Assembly: GCA_036557185.1 (NCBI GenBank) | Contig: DATBHZ010000069.1 | Coordinates: forward strand, 1-30,581 | Direction of reading: 5' to 3' | Source: DATBHZ01 sp036557185 | GTDB lineage: Bacteria; Actinomycetota; Acidimicrobiia; IMCC26256; JAENVU01 | DNA: 30,581 nt | Part shown: positions 8,068 to 15,780 of the stretch, one piece after another | Position numbering within the stretch: position 1 is the stretch's first letter | Layout of the letters: every line of letters begins with the position of its first letter | Made by a program: the position numbers and the translations under genes | Notes under the pieces: model-generated | Told to the model about the DNA's origin: nothing | Databases searched by the model: none | Seen by the model: the letters and a program-made list of their open reading frames with translations, nothing else

Positions 8068-8760
8068 ATGGCTGAGACAGTGACGTTCCCGAGCAACGGC
8101 AACAGCGCGTCCGGATACCTCGCCACGCCCGACGGAGACTCTGGGCCCGGGGTGATCGTGGTCCAGGAGTGGTGGGGTCTCGGCCCGGGCATCAAGGAGA
8201 TGGCGGACCGCCTCGCGAGCGCAGGCTTCGTTGCGCTCGTGCCCGACCTCTTCCACGGCGAGCTCGCCGGCCACGACGAGGTCGACAAGGCCGCAGCGAT
8301 GATGCAGGCGCTTCCGATGGACCGGGTCGCGCGGGACATGAGCGGTGCCGTCGACTTTCTCGTGGGCGATCCCCGCGTCACCGGCCCGGCGATCGGCGCC
8401 ATCGGGTTCTGCATGGGTGGAGGGCTCGCCATGACCCTGGGAGCGACGCGCCCCGACGTCGTCAAGGCAGTGGTGACCTTCTACGGCATCCCGAGCAACG
8501 ACGCAGATATCGACTGGGCGGGCATGACCGCCGTCGTGCGCGGCCACATGGGAGGCGCCGACGACTTCTACGGCCCCGAGGCCGTCCGCGCCGTCGAGAA
8601 GAAGCTCCAGGACTTGGGCAAGGACGTGCAGTTCACGGTCCATCCCGGAGCGGGGCACGCGTTCATGGGGCCGCACAACGCGTTCGGGACGCTCGACGAG
8701 GAGCTCAGCGCCAAGATCTGGCCCGGCGTGACGACGTTCCTGCACGAGCAGCTCGACTGA
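8068..8760 (+). CDS. Dienelactone hydrolase family protein
   Basis: This 230-residue alpha/beta hydrolase has the dienelactone hydrolase signature: VVQEWWGL with the Glu at about residue 34, the nucleophile elbow GFCMGGG with Cys115, an Asp near residue 165 and His197 in GAGHAF. A Cys nucleophile rather than Ser is characteristic of carboxymethylenebutenolidase-type enzymes, which open lactones in aromatic catabolism, though many relatives have other substrates. The ATG at 8068 has a GAGAGGA ribosome site 8 bases upstream. A GTG at 8008 would add 20 atypical residues and is less likely. No other ring-cleavage gene is visible. It is followed 7 bases later by the siderophore-interacting protein. 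Confidence 0.9.
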   Translation: MAETVTFPSNGNSASGYLATPDGDSGPGVIVVQEWWGLGPGIKEMADRLASAGFVALVPDLFHGELAGHDEVDKAAAMMQALPMDRVARDMSGAVDFLVGDPRVTGPAIGAIGFCMGGGLAMTLGATRPDVVKAVVTFYGIPSNDADIDWAGMTAVVRGHMGGADDFYGPEAVRAVEKKLQDLGKDVQFTVHPGAGHAFMGPHNAFGTLDEELSAKIWPGVTTFLHEQLD

Positions 8761-8767
8761 CCTGCCG

Positions 8768-9559
8768 GTGAGCCCGGACGGTGACACCCCGGTGCGCGTG
8801 CGCCGCGCGCCGCCGCCGTTCCGCAAGGTGGAAGTGCGTGAGACAGAGCGCGTGAGCGCGCGCATGACGCGTGTCGTCCTTGTCGGACCCGAGCTCGAGG
8901 GCTTTGCGGTTCCCGAGCCGGCAGCGAGCGTCCGGCTGCTGCTGCCGTCGCGCGCTGCAGAGCTCGTGCTGCCGGAATGGAACGGCAACGAGTTCCTCCT
9001 GCCAGGCGGCCGGCGGCCGGTGATCAGGACGTTCACACCACAACCGTTGGAGGCGCAGACGCTCCGGCTCGACATCGTCACGCACGGCAGCGGCGCCGCG
9101 TCCGACTGGGTTCAATCCGCGCGTCCTGGAGCGGCTGCCGCGCTGTCGGGGCCCGGCCGCGGTTACACCGTCGGCGAAACTGTGCGCGAGCTCCTGATCG
9201 GCGGCGACGAGACGGCGGTCCCGGCGATCCGCCAGGTCCTCGACGCGATCCCCGCGGCGGGCAAAGCGCGCGTGCACATCGAGATCGCCGATCCCGAGGC
9301 GCGTACCGACCTTGCGGCGCGCGCGCAGACACCTGTCACCTGGCACCTGCTCGGAGCCGACGCGGTGCCAGGCGACGCGCTCTTCGAGGCAATCGCCGCG
9401 GAAGAGATCAGCTCCGAGAGCAGTGTCTGGATCGCCGGCGAGGCTGCGGGTGTGCAACGCATCCGCAAGCACCTCTTCGGTGAGCGCGGGATACCGCGTG
9501 GGCGGACCACGATCCGCGGCTACTGGAAGCAAGGCCGGGAGGGCGGCGGCACCGAGTAG
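8768..9559 (+). CDS. Siderophore-interacting protein (ViuB/SIP-type ferric reductase)
   Basis: The 263-residue flavoprotein has the SIP order of domains. An FAD-binding barrel with the RTFTPQPL motif (residues 87-94) comes first, followed by the VTHGSGAASDWVQSARPG segment. Then comes the GPGRGY turn and an NAD(P)H-type domain with the conserved GDETAVPAI (146-154) and WIAGEAAGVQRIRKHL near residues 221-236. It ends with YWKQGREG, the usual C-terminus. Family members reduce ferric siderophores in the cytoplasm so that iron is released. The GTG start at 8768 has no clear ribosome site, so translation may depend on the dienelactone hydrolase gene 7 bases upstream. No siderophore uptake genes are adjacent. 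Confidence 0.93.
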   Translation: MSPDGDTPVRVRRAPPPFRKVEVRETERVSARMTRVVLVGPELEGFAVPEPAASVRLLLPSRAAELVLPEWNGNEFLLPGGRRPVIRTFTPQPLEAQTLRLDIVTHGSGAASDWVQSARPGAAAALSGPGRGYTVGETVRELLIGGDETAVPAIRQVLDAIPAAGKARVHIEIADPEARTDLAARAQTPVTWHLLGADAVPGDALFEAIAAEEISSESSVWIAGEAAGVQRIRKHLFGERGIPRGRTTIRGYWKQGREGGGTE

Positions 9560-9685
9560 CCGCGCAACGCTGCCACCTGGTCGCTGTGTAACGTCCAGCT
9601 GATCACGACGACGACCGAGCAGCCGGACCGCGCCCCGCTGACTCGCGGCACGCGCGACGAGCCCGGGGAGCTGCCGCCGCTGCTC

Positions 9686-11452
9686 GTGCGATGCATCGTC
9701 GTAGGCAGTGCGCTCGTGCTGCTCGCACCGCTGGTCGTGCTCGCGATCCACGCGTTGCTGCACCCCCACAGCGCGCCCGCTGGAGATCAAGCGATCCTCC
9801 AGCTCCGGGTCGCCGACGTGGGGACGAGGCACACACCGCTCGTCGGCTCGTACCAGCGCTTCGGGTGGAACCAGCCGGGCCCCGCCTACCTCTATCTGCT
9901 CGCCGTCCCGTACCGGCTGTTCGGCTCGAACTATGCGGCCCTGCAAGTGGGCGCGCTGCTCGTCAACGCTCTCGCGATTGCAGGCACGCTCTTCATCTGC
10001 TTCAAGCGCGGTGGCCTCGCGCTGTACCTGTGGGCTGCAGCACTCCTCGCCGTGATGATCCACGCGATGGGGCCGGCCACGCTCGCCGGCCCGTGGGAGC
10101 CGGACGTCAGCATCCTGGCGCTCGCGCTCACGATCGTGCTCGCCGCCGACGTCGTGCTGGGGCGCGCATGGTCCATCCCTGCCTTGACGGTCCTGACGGT
10201 ATTCCTCGTGCAGGGCTGGGCGACGACCGCCCCGGTGGCCGCGGTCCTCTTCCTCTGGGCCGTCGCCGCGTTCATCGTCCGTGCATTCGCGCACCGAGCG
10301 CCGGTGGACAACTCGAACGGCGCGAACAGCCGCGCGGCAGCTCACCACCGGGCTTGGCTCTTGCCCGTGATCGTCGCGGTGGCGGTCCTGGTGGTCTCGT
10401 GGATCCCGCCGGTCGTGCAGCAGCTGCGAACCAGCCCGGGCAACATCGGGCTCATCGCACAGTTCATCCGTCAACCGCACACGACGCTGGGACTGGCTGA
10501 TGGCTATCGGGCGGTGGCGTTGCAGCTCGGCACGAGAGCGCCGTGGATGGGCTGGGCGCTCCCGCTCCAGGGGTTCGTGAGCGAGGTGAACACCCATGCG
10601 GCACAGGTGGTCCCCGTTGTGCTCGTGCTCCTGATCGCCGGGTGCGCGTTCGCAGCGCGCCGGCGTGACAGCTCCCTCGCGTTCGGCGCAACCGCGACGC
10701 TCGCGGTGCTCACGATGATCGTGGCGCTCTCGCGCCTCGTGGGCGGCCTGTTCGTGGAGATCGTGGAGCCGACGTGGGCGATCGGGTGGGGAGCGCTTCT
10801 CGCCGCCGGATGGTGCGGGTACTCGCCGCTCGGCGCTCGGACACGACGCACGATCCTCCGCGTCGCGGTCCCGGCATTGAGCATCGTCGTGCTGCTCTTC
10901 GGTTCTCTCGCGCTCGCCGACGCGACGGGAGGCCCCCCGGCAAATCCACCGGTGGACCGCGTCGTCCGGCAGGTCGCCGACCGCGCCGTCGGAGTCGCGC
11001 GCACAGCACACGGTCCTGTGCTCGTCAGCACGGACATCGACGTGCGGCCCGGCGTCCCCAGCACGATCGGGCCGGGGCTCCTCGTCCTCACACTGAGCCG
11101 TGCGGGCATCGATGCGGTGGTCGGCCGCGACCTCGCCAACCGGTTCGGCGACTTCCGGGCAGACCCGTCGCGAGCCGTGCTCGAGCTCCGCATGACGTCG
11201 TCCGGTTCGGCACCGGCCGGCTCCGGATGGCGGAGGGTGACGACGGTCGACCCCCTGACCGCCAAGGACCACAGCACGAGGGACCGCCTCGAGGCGGAGC
11301 TCGAGCGGCGTCTCGGCCCTGGGCTCTCACCCGCGCAACAGTTCCAGCGCGTGGTGCGAGACCGCCGCCTTCGCGCGCTCGACCAACGGATCAGTCGGTT
11401 CGACGTGCAGCCCGCGCTCACACTGTGGGCGCGCCGGATCGCGAAGCACTGA
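9686..11452 (+). CDS. Large polytopic membrane protein, possible GT-C-type glycosyltransferase
   Basis: The 588-residue product begins with a transmembrane helix (about 3-24) followed by an extracytoplasmic loop GDQAILQLRVADVGTRHTPLVG and RFGWNQPGPAYLYLLA. It then has roughly ten further hydrophobic helices to about residue 420 and a C-terminal polar domain of some 170 residues. An acidic residue (D34) soon after helix 1, a conserved-looking loop and many helices resemble GT-C/PMT-type glycosyltransferases, but no diagnostic motif proves that. In-frame sequence without stops reaches back to the previous gene (9557-9559) and would encode a Thr/Arg-rich cytoplasmic tail. The GTG at 9686 is the first standard start, so the true N-terminus could be longer only with a rare codon such as CTG at 9599. 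Confidence 0.7.
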   Translation: MRCIVVGSALVLLAPLVVLAIHALLHPHSAPAGDQAILQLRVADVGTRHTPLVGSYQRFGWNQPGPAYLYLLAVPYRLFGSNYAALQVGALLVNALAIAGTLFICFKRGGLALYLWAAALLAVMIHAMGPATLAGPWEPDVSILALALTIVLAADVVLGRAWSIPALTVLTVFLVQGWATTAPVAAVLFLWAVAAFIVRAFAHRAPVDNSNGANSRAAAHHRAWLLPVIVAVAVLVVSWIPPVVQQLRTSPGNIGLIAQFIRQPHTTLGLADGYRAVALQLGTRAPWMGWALPLQGFVSEVNTHAAQVVPVVLVLLIAGCAFAARRRDSSLAFGATATLAVLTMIVALSRLVGGLFVEIVEPTWAIGWGALLAAGWCGYSPLGARTRRTILRVAVPALSIVVLLFGSLALADATGGPPANPPVDRVVRQVADRAVGVARTAHGPVLVSTDIDVRPGVPSTIGPGLLVLTLSRAGIDAVVGRDLANRFGDFRADPSRAVLELRMTSSGSAPAGSGWRRVTTVDPLTAKDHSTRDRLEAELERRLGPGLSPAQQFQRVVRDRRLRALDQRISRFDVQPALTLWARRIAKH

Positions 11453-11473
11453 GTCGACGCGAAGGCGCCTGAC

Positions 11474-11508
11474 GCGGCCCGGGCAGACGACGGTGTCGCC
11501 CGGGCCGC
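11474..11508. terminator. Inverted repeat between convergent genes, likely bidirectional terminator
   Basis: GCGGCCCGGGC (11474-11484) and GCCCGGGCCGC (11498-11508) are perfect 11-base inverted repeats with a 13-base loop. The structure lies in the 61-base space between two facing stop codons (11452 and 11514). There is no T tract on either side, as is common for GC-rich actinobacterial terminators. Confidence 0.75.
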
Positions 11509-11513
11509 TGCCG

Positions 11514-11909
11514 TCAGACGTCGTTGAGCTCTCGGCCTCCGTGGGCTGCGAGCCCGTAGATGACGAGGATGTTGATCACGATCAACGTGAACGACCAGAA
11601 CGGATAGTGATTCAGGTATGCGACCTGGAAGAACAGGTTGAGCCCGGCCACCGTGATGCCGACCACGCGGGCCCACGTCGCACCCGAGAAGATGCCGAAT
11701 GCGGCGAGCACGATGATGATGCCGAAGATCAGCTCCACCCATCCCCAGGTCTTGAGATTGTTCGTGACCGGCAACACACCGAACGTCTGCCGGCGAAGGG
11801 CGTTGGTCTGAGTGATCGCGATGAGCCCGTCCAAGATGTTGAGCGCACCGACGATCAGGATCATGATCCCGGCGAAGAACTTCCAACCTGCACCTGTTGC
11901 GTTGTCCAC
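11514..11909 (-). CDS. DUF7144-like four-helix membrane protein
   Basis: The 131-residue product has four hydrophobic helices (about residues 10-30, 55-77, 83-103 and 105-125). The stretches GWKFFAGIMILIVGALNILDGL and WGWVELIFGIIIVLAAFGIFSGATWAR match a widespread actinobacterial small membrane protein family of unknown function. The GTG at 11909 is supported by an AAGGA-type ribosome site a few bases upstream and by helix 1 beginning soon after. It stands alone between a terminator-like repeat and a spacer with palindromes, so it is probably a single-gene unit with its own regulated promoter. Confidence 0.8.
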   Translation of the reverse strand: MDNATGAGWKFFAGIMILIVGALNILDGLIAITQTNALRRQTFGVLPVTNNLKTWGWVELIFGIIIVLAAFGIFSGATWARVVGITVAGLNLFFQVAYLNHYPFWSFTLIVINILVIYGLAAHGGRELNDV

Positions 11910-11930
11910 AGCCTTTCCTTTCCCGCAGTC

Positions 11931-11970
11931 AATGGTGCTTTGACCATTTACGCACGAAAGTGGTCACTTT
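11931..11970. promoter_or_regulatory. Overlapping palindromes upstream of the DUF7144-like gene
   Basis: Three short inverted repeats overlap in 40 bases: AATGGT (11931-11936) with ACCATT (11943-11948), TGACCA (11941-11946) with TGGTCA (11961-11966), and AAAGTG-GT-CACTTT (11957-11970). They lie 22-61 bases upstream of the GTG of the leftward gene, in sequence richer in A+T than its surroundings. That position suits an operator or promoter. No known regulator motif is recognised. Confidence 0.4.
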
Positions 11971-12055
11971 TCAGCAACCCCAAGGCCGATCGCGCCCGGA
12001 AATGCACGTCAGCAGCCCTTTCCGGCTCCCGGAGGGCGCACTGCATTCGCCGGTG

Positions 12056-12970
12056 TCAGCGCGCGCGAGAGGTCAGGTGTCGCTCGGCCTCACTGACGAG
12101 CTCGGACACGATCTCGCCGGCGGGCTGGCGGGCGCGCACGGCACCGACCGACTGCCCCGCGTAGAGCGCGCATGCCCGCGCGTCGCCCGCGTGATCGCGG
12201 TCGGGCCACAGCGGGCTCCAGGATTGCTCGTCACCACGCCTCTGCCCCGCCGTGACACACGAGGCGAGCACGCGATGCGGGGCGTCGGGCCAGCCGTCGC
12301 CGAATGCCGTGGTGACCATCGTGTCCTCCGCGCCGGCCGCGATCAGCGCGTCGACGTAGGACGGGTGAGCGACCGACTCCGTCGACGCCACGAAGCGCGT
12401 GCCGACCCGGACCGCGTCGGCCCCCGCCGCGAGCGCTGCGGCCATGGCGGCTCCCGTGCCGATCCCACCCGCGGCGACGATCGGCACATCGACCTCCGCT
12501 CGCACCTCGCCGAGCAGCGGGAGAAGACCGGTCGTGCCGCGCACGTGGCCGCCCGCCTCGTATCCCTGCACGATGATCAGGTTGCACCCCGAGTCGCGGG
12601 CCGCGCACGCCTCGGCCACCGACCCGACCTGCCAGCCGACGCGCGCGCCGCCTGCACTCGCACGGGCGACGAGCTCGGCATCGGGCGCGCCCCAGAAGAG
12701 CTCGACGAGCGGGCTGCGCGCCGCAGCCTCGTCGAGCGCGGCGTGGTCGAGGAACGGGACGAGGAAGTTGACTCCCACGACCGCGTCACGGGGCACGGCA
12801 TCGAGCTGCGCTCGCAGCGAATCGACGCCGGCCGTGCCACTGAGCATCCCCATGCCTCCGGCAGCGCTCACCGCGAGGGCGAGATCCGGCGACGCGAAGC
12901 CCCCCATCCCGGCCTGTTGCAGGGGATGGCGGCACCCGAACATCTCGGTGAAGCGCGTCTCGATCGGCAC
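12056..12970 (-). CDS. Nitronate monooxygenase / 2-nitropropane dioxygenase-like FMN enzyme
   Basis: The 304-residue product follows the NMO/FabK TIM-barrel pattern. It starts IETRFTEMFGCRHPLQQAGMGGFASPDLALAVSAAGGMGML. The FMN and active-site segment NLIIVQGYEAGGHVRG places the catalytic-type His at about residue 142. The phosphate-binding part is PIVAAGGIGTGAAMAAALAAGADAVRVGTRF (about 163-193). Family members oxidise alkyl nitronates such as propionate-3-nitronate, though many actinobacterial paralogues have unknown substrates. The GTG at 12970 is the best start because family proteins begin only a few residues before the TRF motif. It is divergent from the zinc alcohol dehydrogenase across 96 bases. 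Confidence 0.9.
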   Translation of the reverse strand: MPIETRFTEMFGCRHPLQQAGMGGFASPDLALAVSAAGGMGMLSGTAGVDSLRAQLDAVPRDAVVGVNFLVPFLDHAALDEAAARSPLVELFWGAPDAELVARASAGGARVGWQVGSVAEACAARDSGCNLIIVQGYEAGGHVRGTTGLLPLLGEVRAEVDVPIVAAGGIGTGAAMAAALAAGADAVRVGTRFVASTESVAHPSYVDALIAAGAEDTMVTTAFGDGWPDAPHRVLASCVTAGQRRGDEQSWSPLWPDRDHAGDARACALYAGQSVGAVRARQPAGEIVSELVSEAERHLTSRAR

Positions 12971-13066
12971 GCCCGAAGTCTCGCGCCTCGCCCTCGCTGC
13001 GGTTCGAGGGCATAGGTTGGCCCGACCGCGGCTCACCGATCGGTCGCGTGCGCGGGAGGTGACGAC

Positions 13067-14185
13067 ATGGGTTCGACGCGGGCGATGGTTCTGGTCGCAC
13101 CGCGGACGCTCGTGTCGCGCGAGCTCGGCATCCCGCGTGTCGGCAAGGACGACGGTCTGTTGCGCATCGAGGCCTGCGGCCTGTGCGGGACCGACCACGA
13201 GGAATTCACGGGAGAGCTGTTCCCCGGGTATCCGTTCGTTCCCGGTCACGAATCGGTCGGCATCGTCGAGCAGGTCGGACCGGACGCAGCCGCCCGATGG
13301 GGCGTCCGCGAGGGCGACCGGGTCGCGGTCGAGGTGTTCTTGTCGTGCCGCACCTGTGAGGCGTGCCGCGCCGGAATGACGCAGCGTTGCGAACGCCACG
13401 GCCTCGCGGACATGTACGGCTTCGTCGACGTCAAGCGCGCGCCGGGTCTCTGGGGCGGCTACGCGCAGCGCCAGTACCTCGCGCCCGATTCCGTGCTGTG
13501 CCCCGTCCCTGCCGGCATCGACCCGGTCACGGCGACGATGTTCAATCCGCTCGGCGCCGGCATCAGGTGGGGCGTCACCGTCCCGGGGACACGCGAAGGC
13601 GACATCGTCGTGGTGCTCGGCCCGGGGATCCGCGGTTTGTCGGCGTGCGCGGCCGCGAAGGACGCGGGCGCTGCGTTCGTGATGGTGACCGGCCGCGGTC
13701 CACGTGACGCGCCGCGCCTCGCGGCAGCGCGCGGCATGGGCGCCGATCTCGCCGTCGACAGCGCGACCACGAATGCCGTCGCCGCGCTCCGTGACGCGAC
13801 GGGCGGTCTCGCGGACGTCGTGCTCGACGTCACGGCGAAGGCCCCCGAGGCATTCGCCGAGTCGATCCGCCTGGCGCGTCCCGGCGGAACCGTCGTCGTG
13901 GCAGGAACGCGCGGCGGAGGGACCGGCGTCACCTGCGATCCCGACCAGATCGTCTCGAAGGAGCTGCGAGTGCTCGGGGCGCTCGGGGTCGACAGCCCCT
14001 CCTACGCACGTGCGCTCGAGCTGCTCGCCGAGCGGAGGTTCCCGTTCGAGGCCCTCCCCCGCCGTGTCGTCGGCCTCGACGAGGTCGGAGACCTCCTCCC
14101 GGAGATGGCAGGCGAGGGCGCCATCCCGCCCGTGCACGCAGTGGTCGTCCCGGATGCGCAAGGCTGCTCCGATGCCGGCGCCTGA
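13067..14185 (+). CDS. Zinc-dependent alcohol dehydrogenase (medium-chain dehydrogenase/reductase)
   Basis: The 372-residue protein shows the GroES-like then Rossmann layout of zinc MDRs. Catalytic zinc ligands are Cys40 in CGLCGTDH and His61-Glu62 in GHE. The structural zinc lobe has Cys94, Cys97, Cys100 and Cys108 in CRTCEACRAGMTQRC. The nucleotide-binding turn VVVLGPGIRGLSACAAAK begins near residue 183. It probably oxidises an alcohol or polyol with NAD(P). A GGGAGG ribosome site precedes the ATG. The gene overlaps the thioesterase start by 14 bases, so the two are likely co-translated. Together with the FAD oxidoreductase and P450 nearby it suggests a small oxidative pathway, substrate unknown. 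Confidence 0.92.
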   Translation: MGSTRAMVLVAPRTLVSRELGIPRVGKDDGLLRIEACGLCGTDHEEFTGELFPGYPFVPGHESVGIVEQVGPDAAARWGVREGDRVAVEVFLSCRTCEACRAGMTQRCERHGLADMYGFVDVKRAPGLWGGYAQRQYLAPDSVLCPVPAGIDPVTATMFNPLGAGIRWGVTVPGTREGDIVVVLGPGIRGLSACAAAKDAGAAFVMVTGRGPRDAPRLAAARGMGADLAVDSATTNAVAALRDATGGLADVVLDVTAKAPEAFAESIRLARPGGTVVVAGTRGGGTGVTCDPDQIVSKELRVLGALGVDSPSYARALELLAERRFPFEALPRRVVGLDEVGDLLPEMAGEGAIPPVHAVVVPDAQGCSDAGA

Positions 14186-14612
14186 ATTCCCGCTCTACGA
14201 CGAGAAGGTTGCGTCGAGCCTCCACGGATCAGCCGAGGCCGGCGGAGGTCTCGCGGCATTCCTGGCGATCGATCACGTCGAGGTCGGTCGCGGCACGCTG
14301 CACGCACGGGTCGCGGTGCGCGACGACCTCCTCACGCCGTTCCGCAACCTGCACGGCGGCGTGCTCGCCGCGCTGTGCGACCACGTGCTGGGAACGGTGC
14401 TGTATCCGGTCATCCCGCGCGGCGCGTGGGCTGCAACGACGGAGTTCAAGATCAATTACCTCGCCGCGGTCACGACCGGCGCGCTCGATGCACGCGCCGA
14501 GATCATCTCGCTGACGAAGCGGACCGCGGTGGTGCGCATCGACGTCGAGAACGAGGATCGCCTCGTGTGCGCCGCGCAGGGCACGGTGCTCGTGGTCGCA
14601 CCCAAGCAGTAG
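14172..14612 (+). CDS. PaaI-type hotdog thioesterase
   Basis: The 146-residue protein has the hotdog-fold PaaI/YdiI pattern: FRNLHGGVLAALCDHVLGTVLY with the HGG motif at residues 61-63 and an acidic residue (Asp70) on the central helix. This is followed by the ATTEFKINYLAAVTTGALDARAEI strand pair and a C-terminal AAQGTVLVV strand. Such enzymes hydrolyse acyl-CoA or aryl-CoA thioesters in the cytoplasm. The ATG lies inside the end of the dehydrogenase gene (14-base overlap). The next gene, an FAD oxidoreductase, starts 23 bases after its stop, so the three likely form one operon. Substrate unknown. Confidence 0.9.
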   Translation: MPAPEFPLYDEKVASSLHGSAEAGGGLAAFLAIDHVEVGRGTLHARVAVRDDLLTPFRNLHGGVLAALCDHVLGTVLYPVIPRGAWAATTEFKINYLAAVTTGALDARAEIISLTKRTAVVRIDVENEDRLVCAAQGTVLVVAPKQ

Positions 14613-14635
14613 CCAGTTCGACAGGAGGGAACCGC

Positions 14636-15775
14636 ATGCGCGTGCTGGTGTTGGGTGCCGGCTTCGGTGGTCTCGAGCTGACTGCCGGCCTGTCCGACGC
14701 TCTCGGCGACGCCGTCGAGATCGTGCTGGTGGACCAGGCCGACGAGTTCGTGTTCGGCTTCTCCAAGCTCGACGTCATGTTCGGCCGGTACGTCGCCGAA
14801 GCGGTGGTGCACCCCTACCGAGACTTGGTCAAGCCTGGCGTGCGCTTCGTGCAGACCACGATCCGATCGATCGATCCGGTGTCGCGCAGCATCGAGACGG
14901 ACGCGGGACCGTTCGACGCCGACGTGATGGTCGTGGCGCTCGGCGCGGACCTCGATCCTGCCGCGACGCCCGGGCTCGTCGAGGGTGGGCACGAGTTCTA
15001 CACCGTGCCCGGCGCGTTCGCGGCCCGCGAGGTGCTCGCGGGCTTCGAGGGCGGCAAGGTGATCGTGGGCGTCACGTCCACACCGTTCAAGTGCCCTCCG
15101 GCGCCCAGCGAGACGGCGCTCCTCACCCACGACTACCTCACCAGCCGCGGTCTGCGCGACGTCTCCGAGATCTCGCTCGTGATGCCGCTTCCCGTGCCCA
15201 TCCCTCCTTCGCCGGCCGCCTCGGAGGCATTGCTGAAGGCCTTCGAGGAGCGGGGCATCGAATGGTGCGCCAACAAGCAGGTGCGCGAGCTGGACCCCCA
15301 ACGGAACGTCCTCGAGCTCGCCGACGGCGACGAGATGCCGTACGACCTGTTCCTCGGCATTCCCGTGCACAAGGCACCGAAGGTCGTCGAAGAGTCGGGC
15401 ATGTGCGTCGACGGGTGGATCCCCGTCGACCCGCTCACGCTCGAGACGTCGTTCCCCGGCGTCTATGCGGTCGGTGACGTGACGAGCGTCGGCACACCGA
15501 AGGCAGGCGTCTTCGCGGAAGGTCAGGCGTCAGTCGTCGCCGCGGCGATCATCGACCAACAGGCCGGGTCCAAGCCGTCGGTCGAGTACGACGGTCGAGG
15601 CCAGTGCTACGTGGAATTCGGGCACGACCAGGTCGCGCGGGTCGACGTGATGTTCGTGAGCGGCCAACCGCCGACCGGGAGCTTCGACGGCCCGTCCGTC
15701 GCGCTGGCGAGGCAGAAATCGGATTTCGGCTCGACCCGCGCACGCCGCTGGTTCGGCCGCGACTGGGCGCCCTGA
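14636..15775 (+). CDS. FAD-dependent pyridine nucleotide-disulphide-type oxidoreductase (SQR/NDH-2-like)
   Basis: The 379-residue flavoprotein opens with the FAD dinucleotide motif VLGAGFGGLE (residues 5-14). Later it has the second FAD signature GVYAVGDVTSVGTPKAGVFAEGQASVVA (about 277-304). The layout, with short interdomain parts and a C-terminal FGHDQVARVDVMFVSG region, resembles sulfide:quinone oxidoreductase or flavocytochrome c sulfide dehydrogenase relatives. An FKCPPAP motif near residue 146 includes a Cys, as is seen in SQR-like proteins, and C201 and C257 are others. It might reduce quinone or act as a general dehydrogenase. An AGGAGGG ribosome site sits 6 bases before the ATG. It converges on the P450 gene with only 5 bases between stops. 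Confidence 0.85.
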   Translation: MRVLVLGAGFGGLELTAGLSDALGDAVEIVLVDQADEFVFGFSKLDVMFGRYVAEAVVHPYRDLVKPGVRFVQTTIRSIDPVSRSIETDAGPFDADVMVVALGADLDPAATPGLVEGGHEFYTVPGAFAAREVLAGFEGGKVIVGVTSTPFKCPPAPSETALLTHDYLTSRGLRDVSEISLVMPLPVPIPPSPAASEALLKAFEERGIEWCANKQVRELDPQRNVLELADGDEMPYDLFLGIPVHKAPKVVEESGMCVDGWIPVDPLTLETSFPGVYAVGDVTSVGTPKAGVFAEGQASVVAAAIIDQQAGSKPSVEYDGRGQCYVEFGHDQVARVDVMFVSGQPPTGSFDGPSVALARQKSDFGSTRARRWFGRDWAP

Positions 15776-15780
15776 TCCGT

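Noticed and set aside
8705..11272. Minus-strand frame of 855 codons
   Set aside because: It is low-complexity Arg/Asp/Glu/His-rich shadow sequence opposite the siderophore-interacting and membrane protein genes.
12056..14161. Long minus-strand frame of 701 codons covering both the nitronate monooxygenase and the dehydrogenase
   Set aside because: The upstream part is the antisense of the zinc dehydrogenase, whose plus-strand motifs are unmistakable; only 12056-12970 is real.
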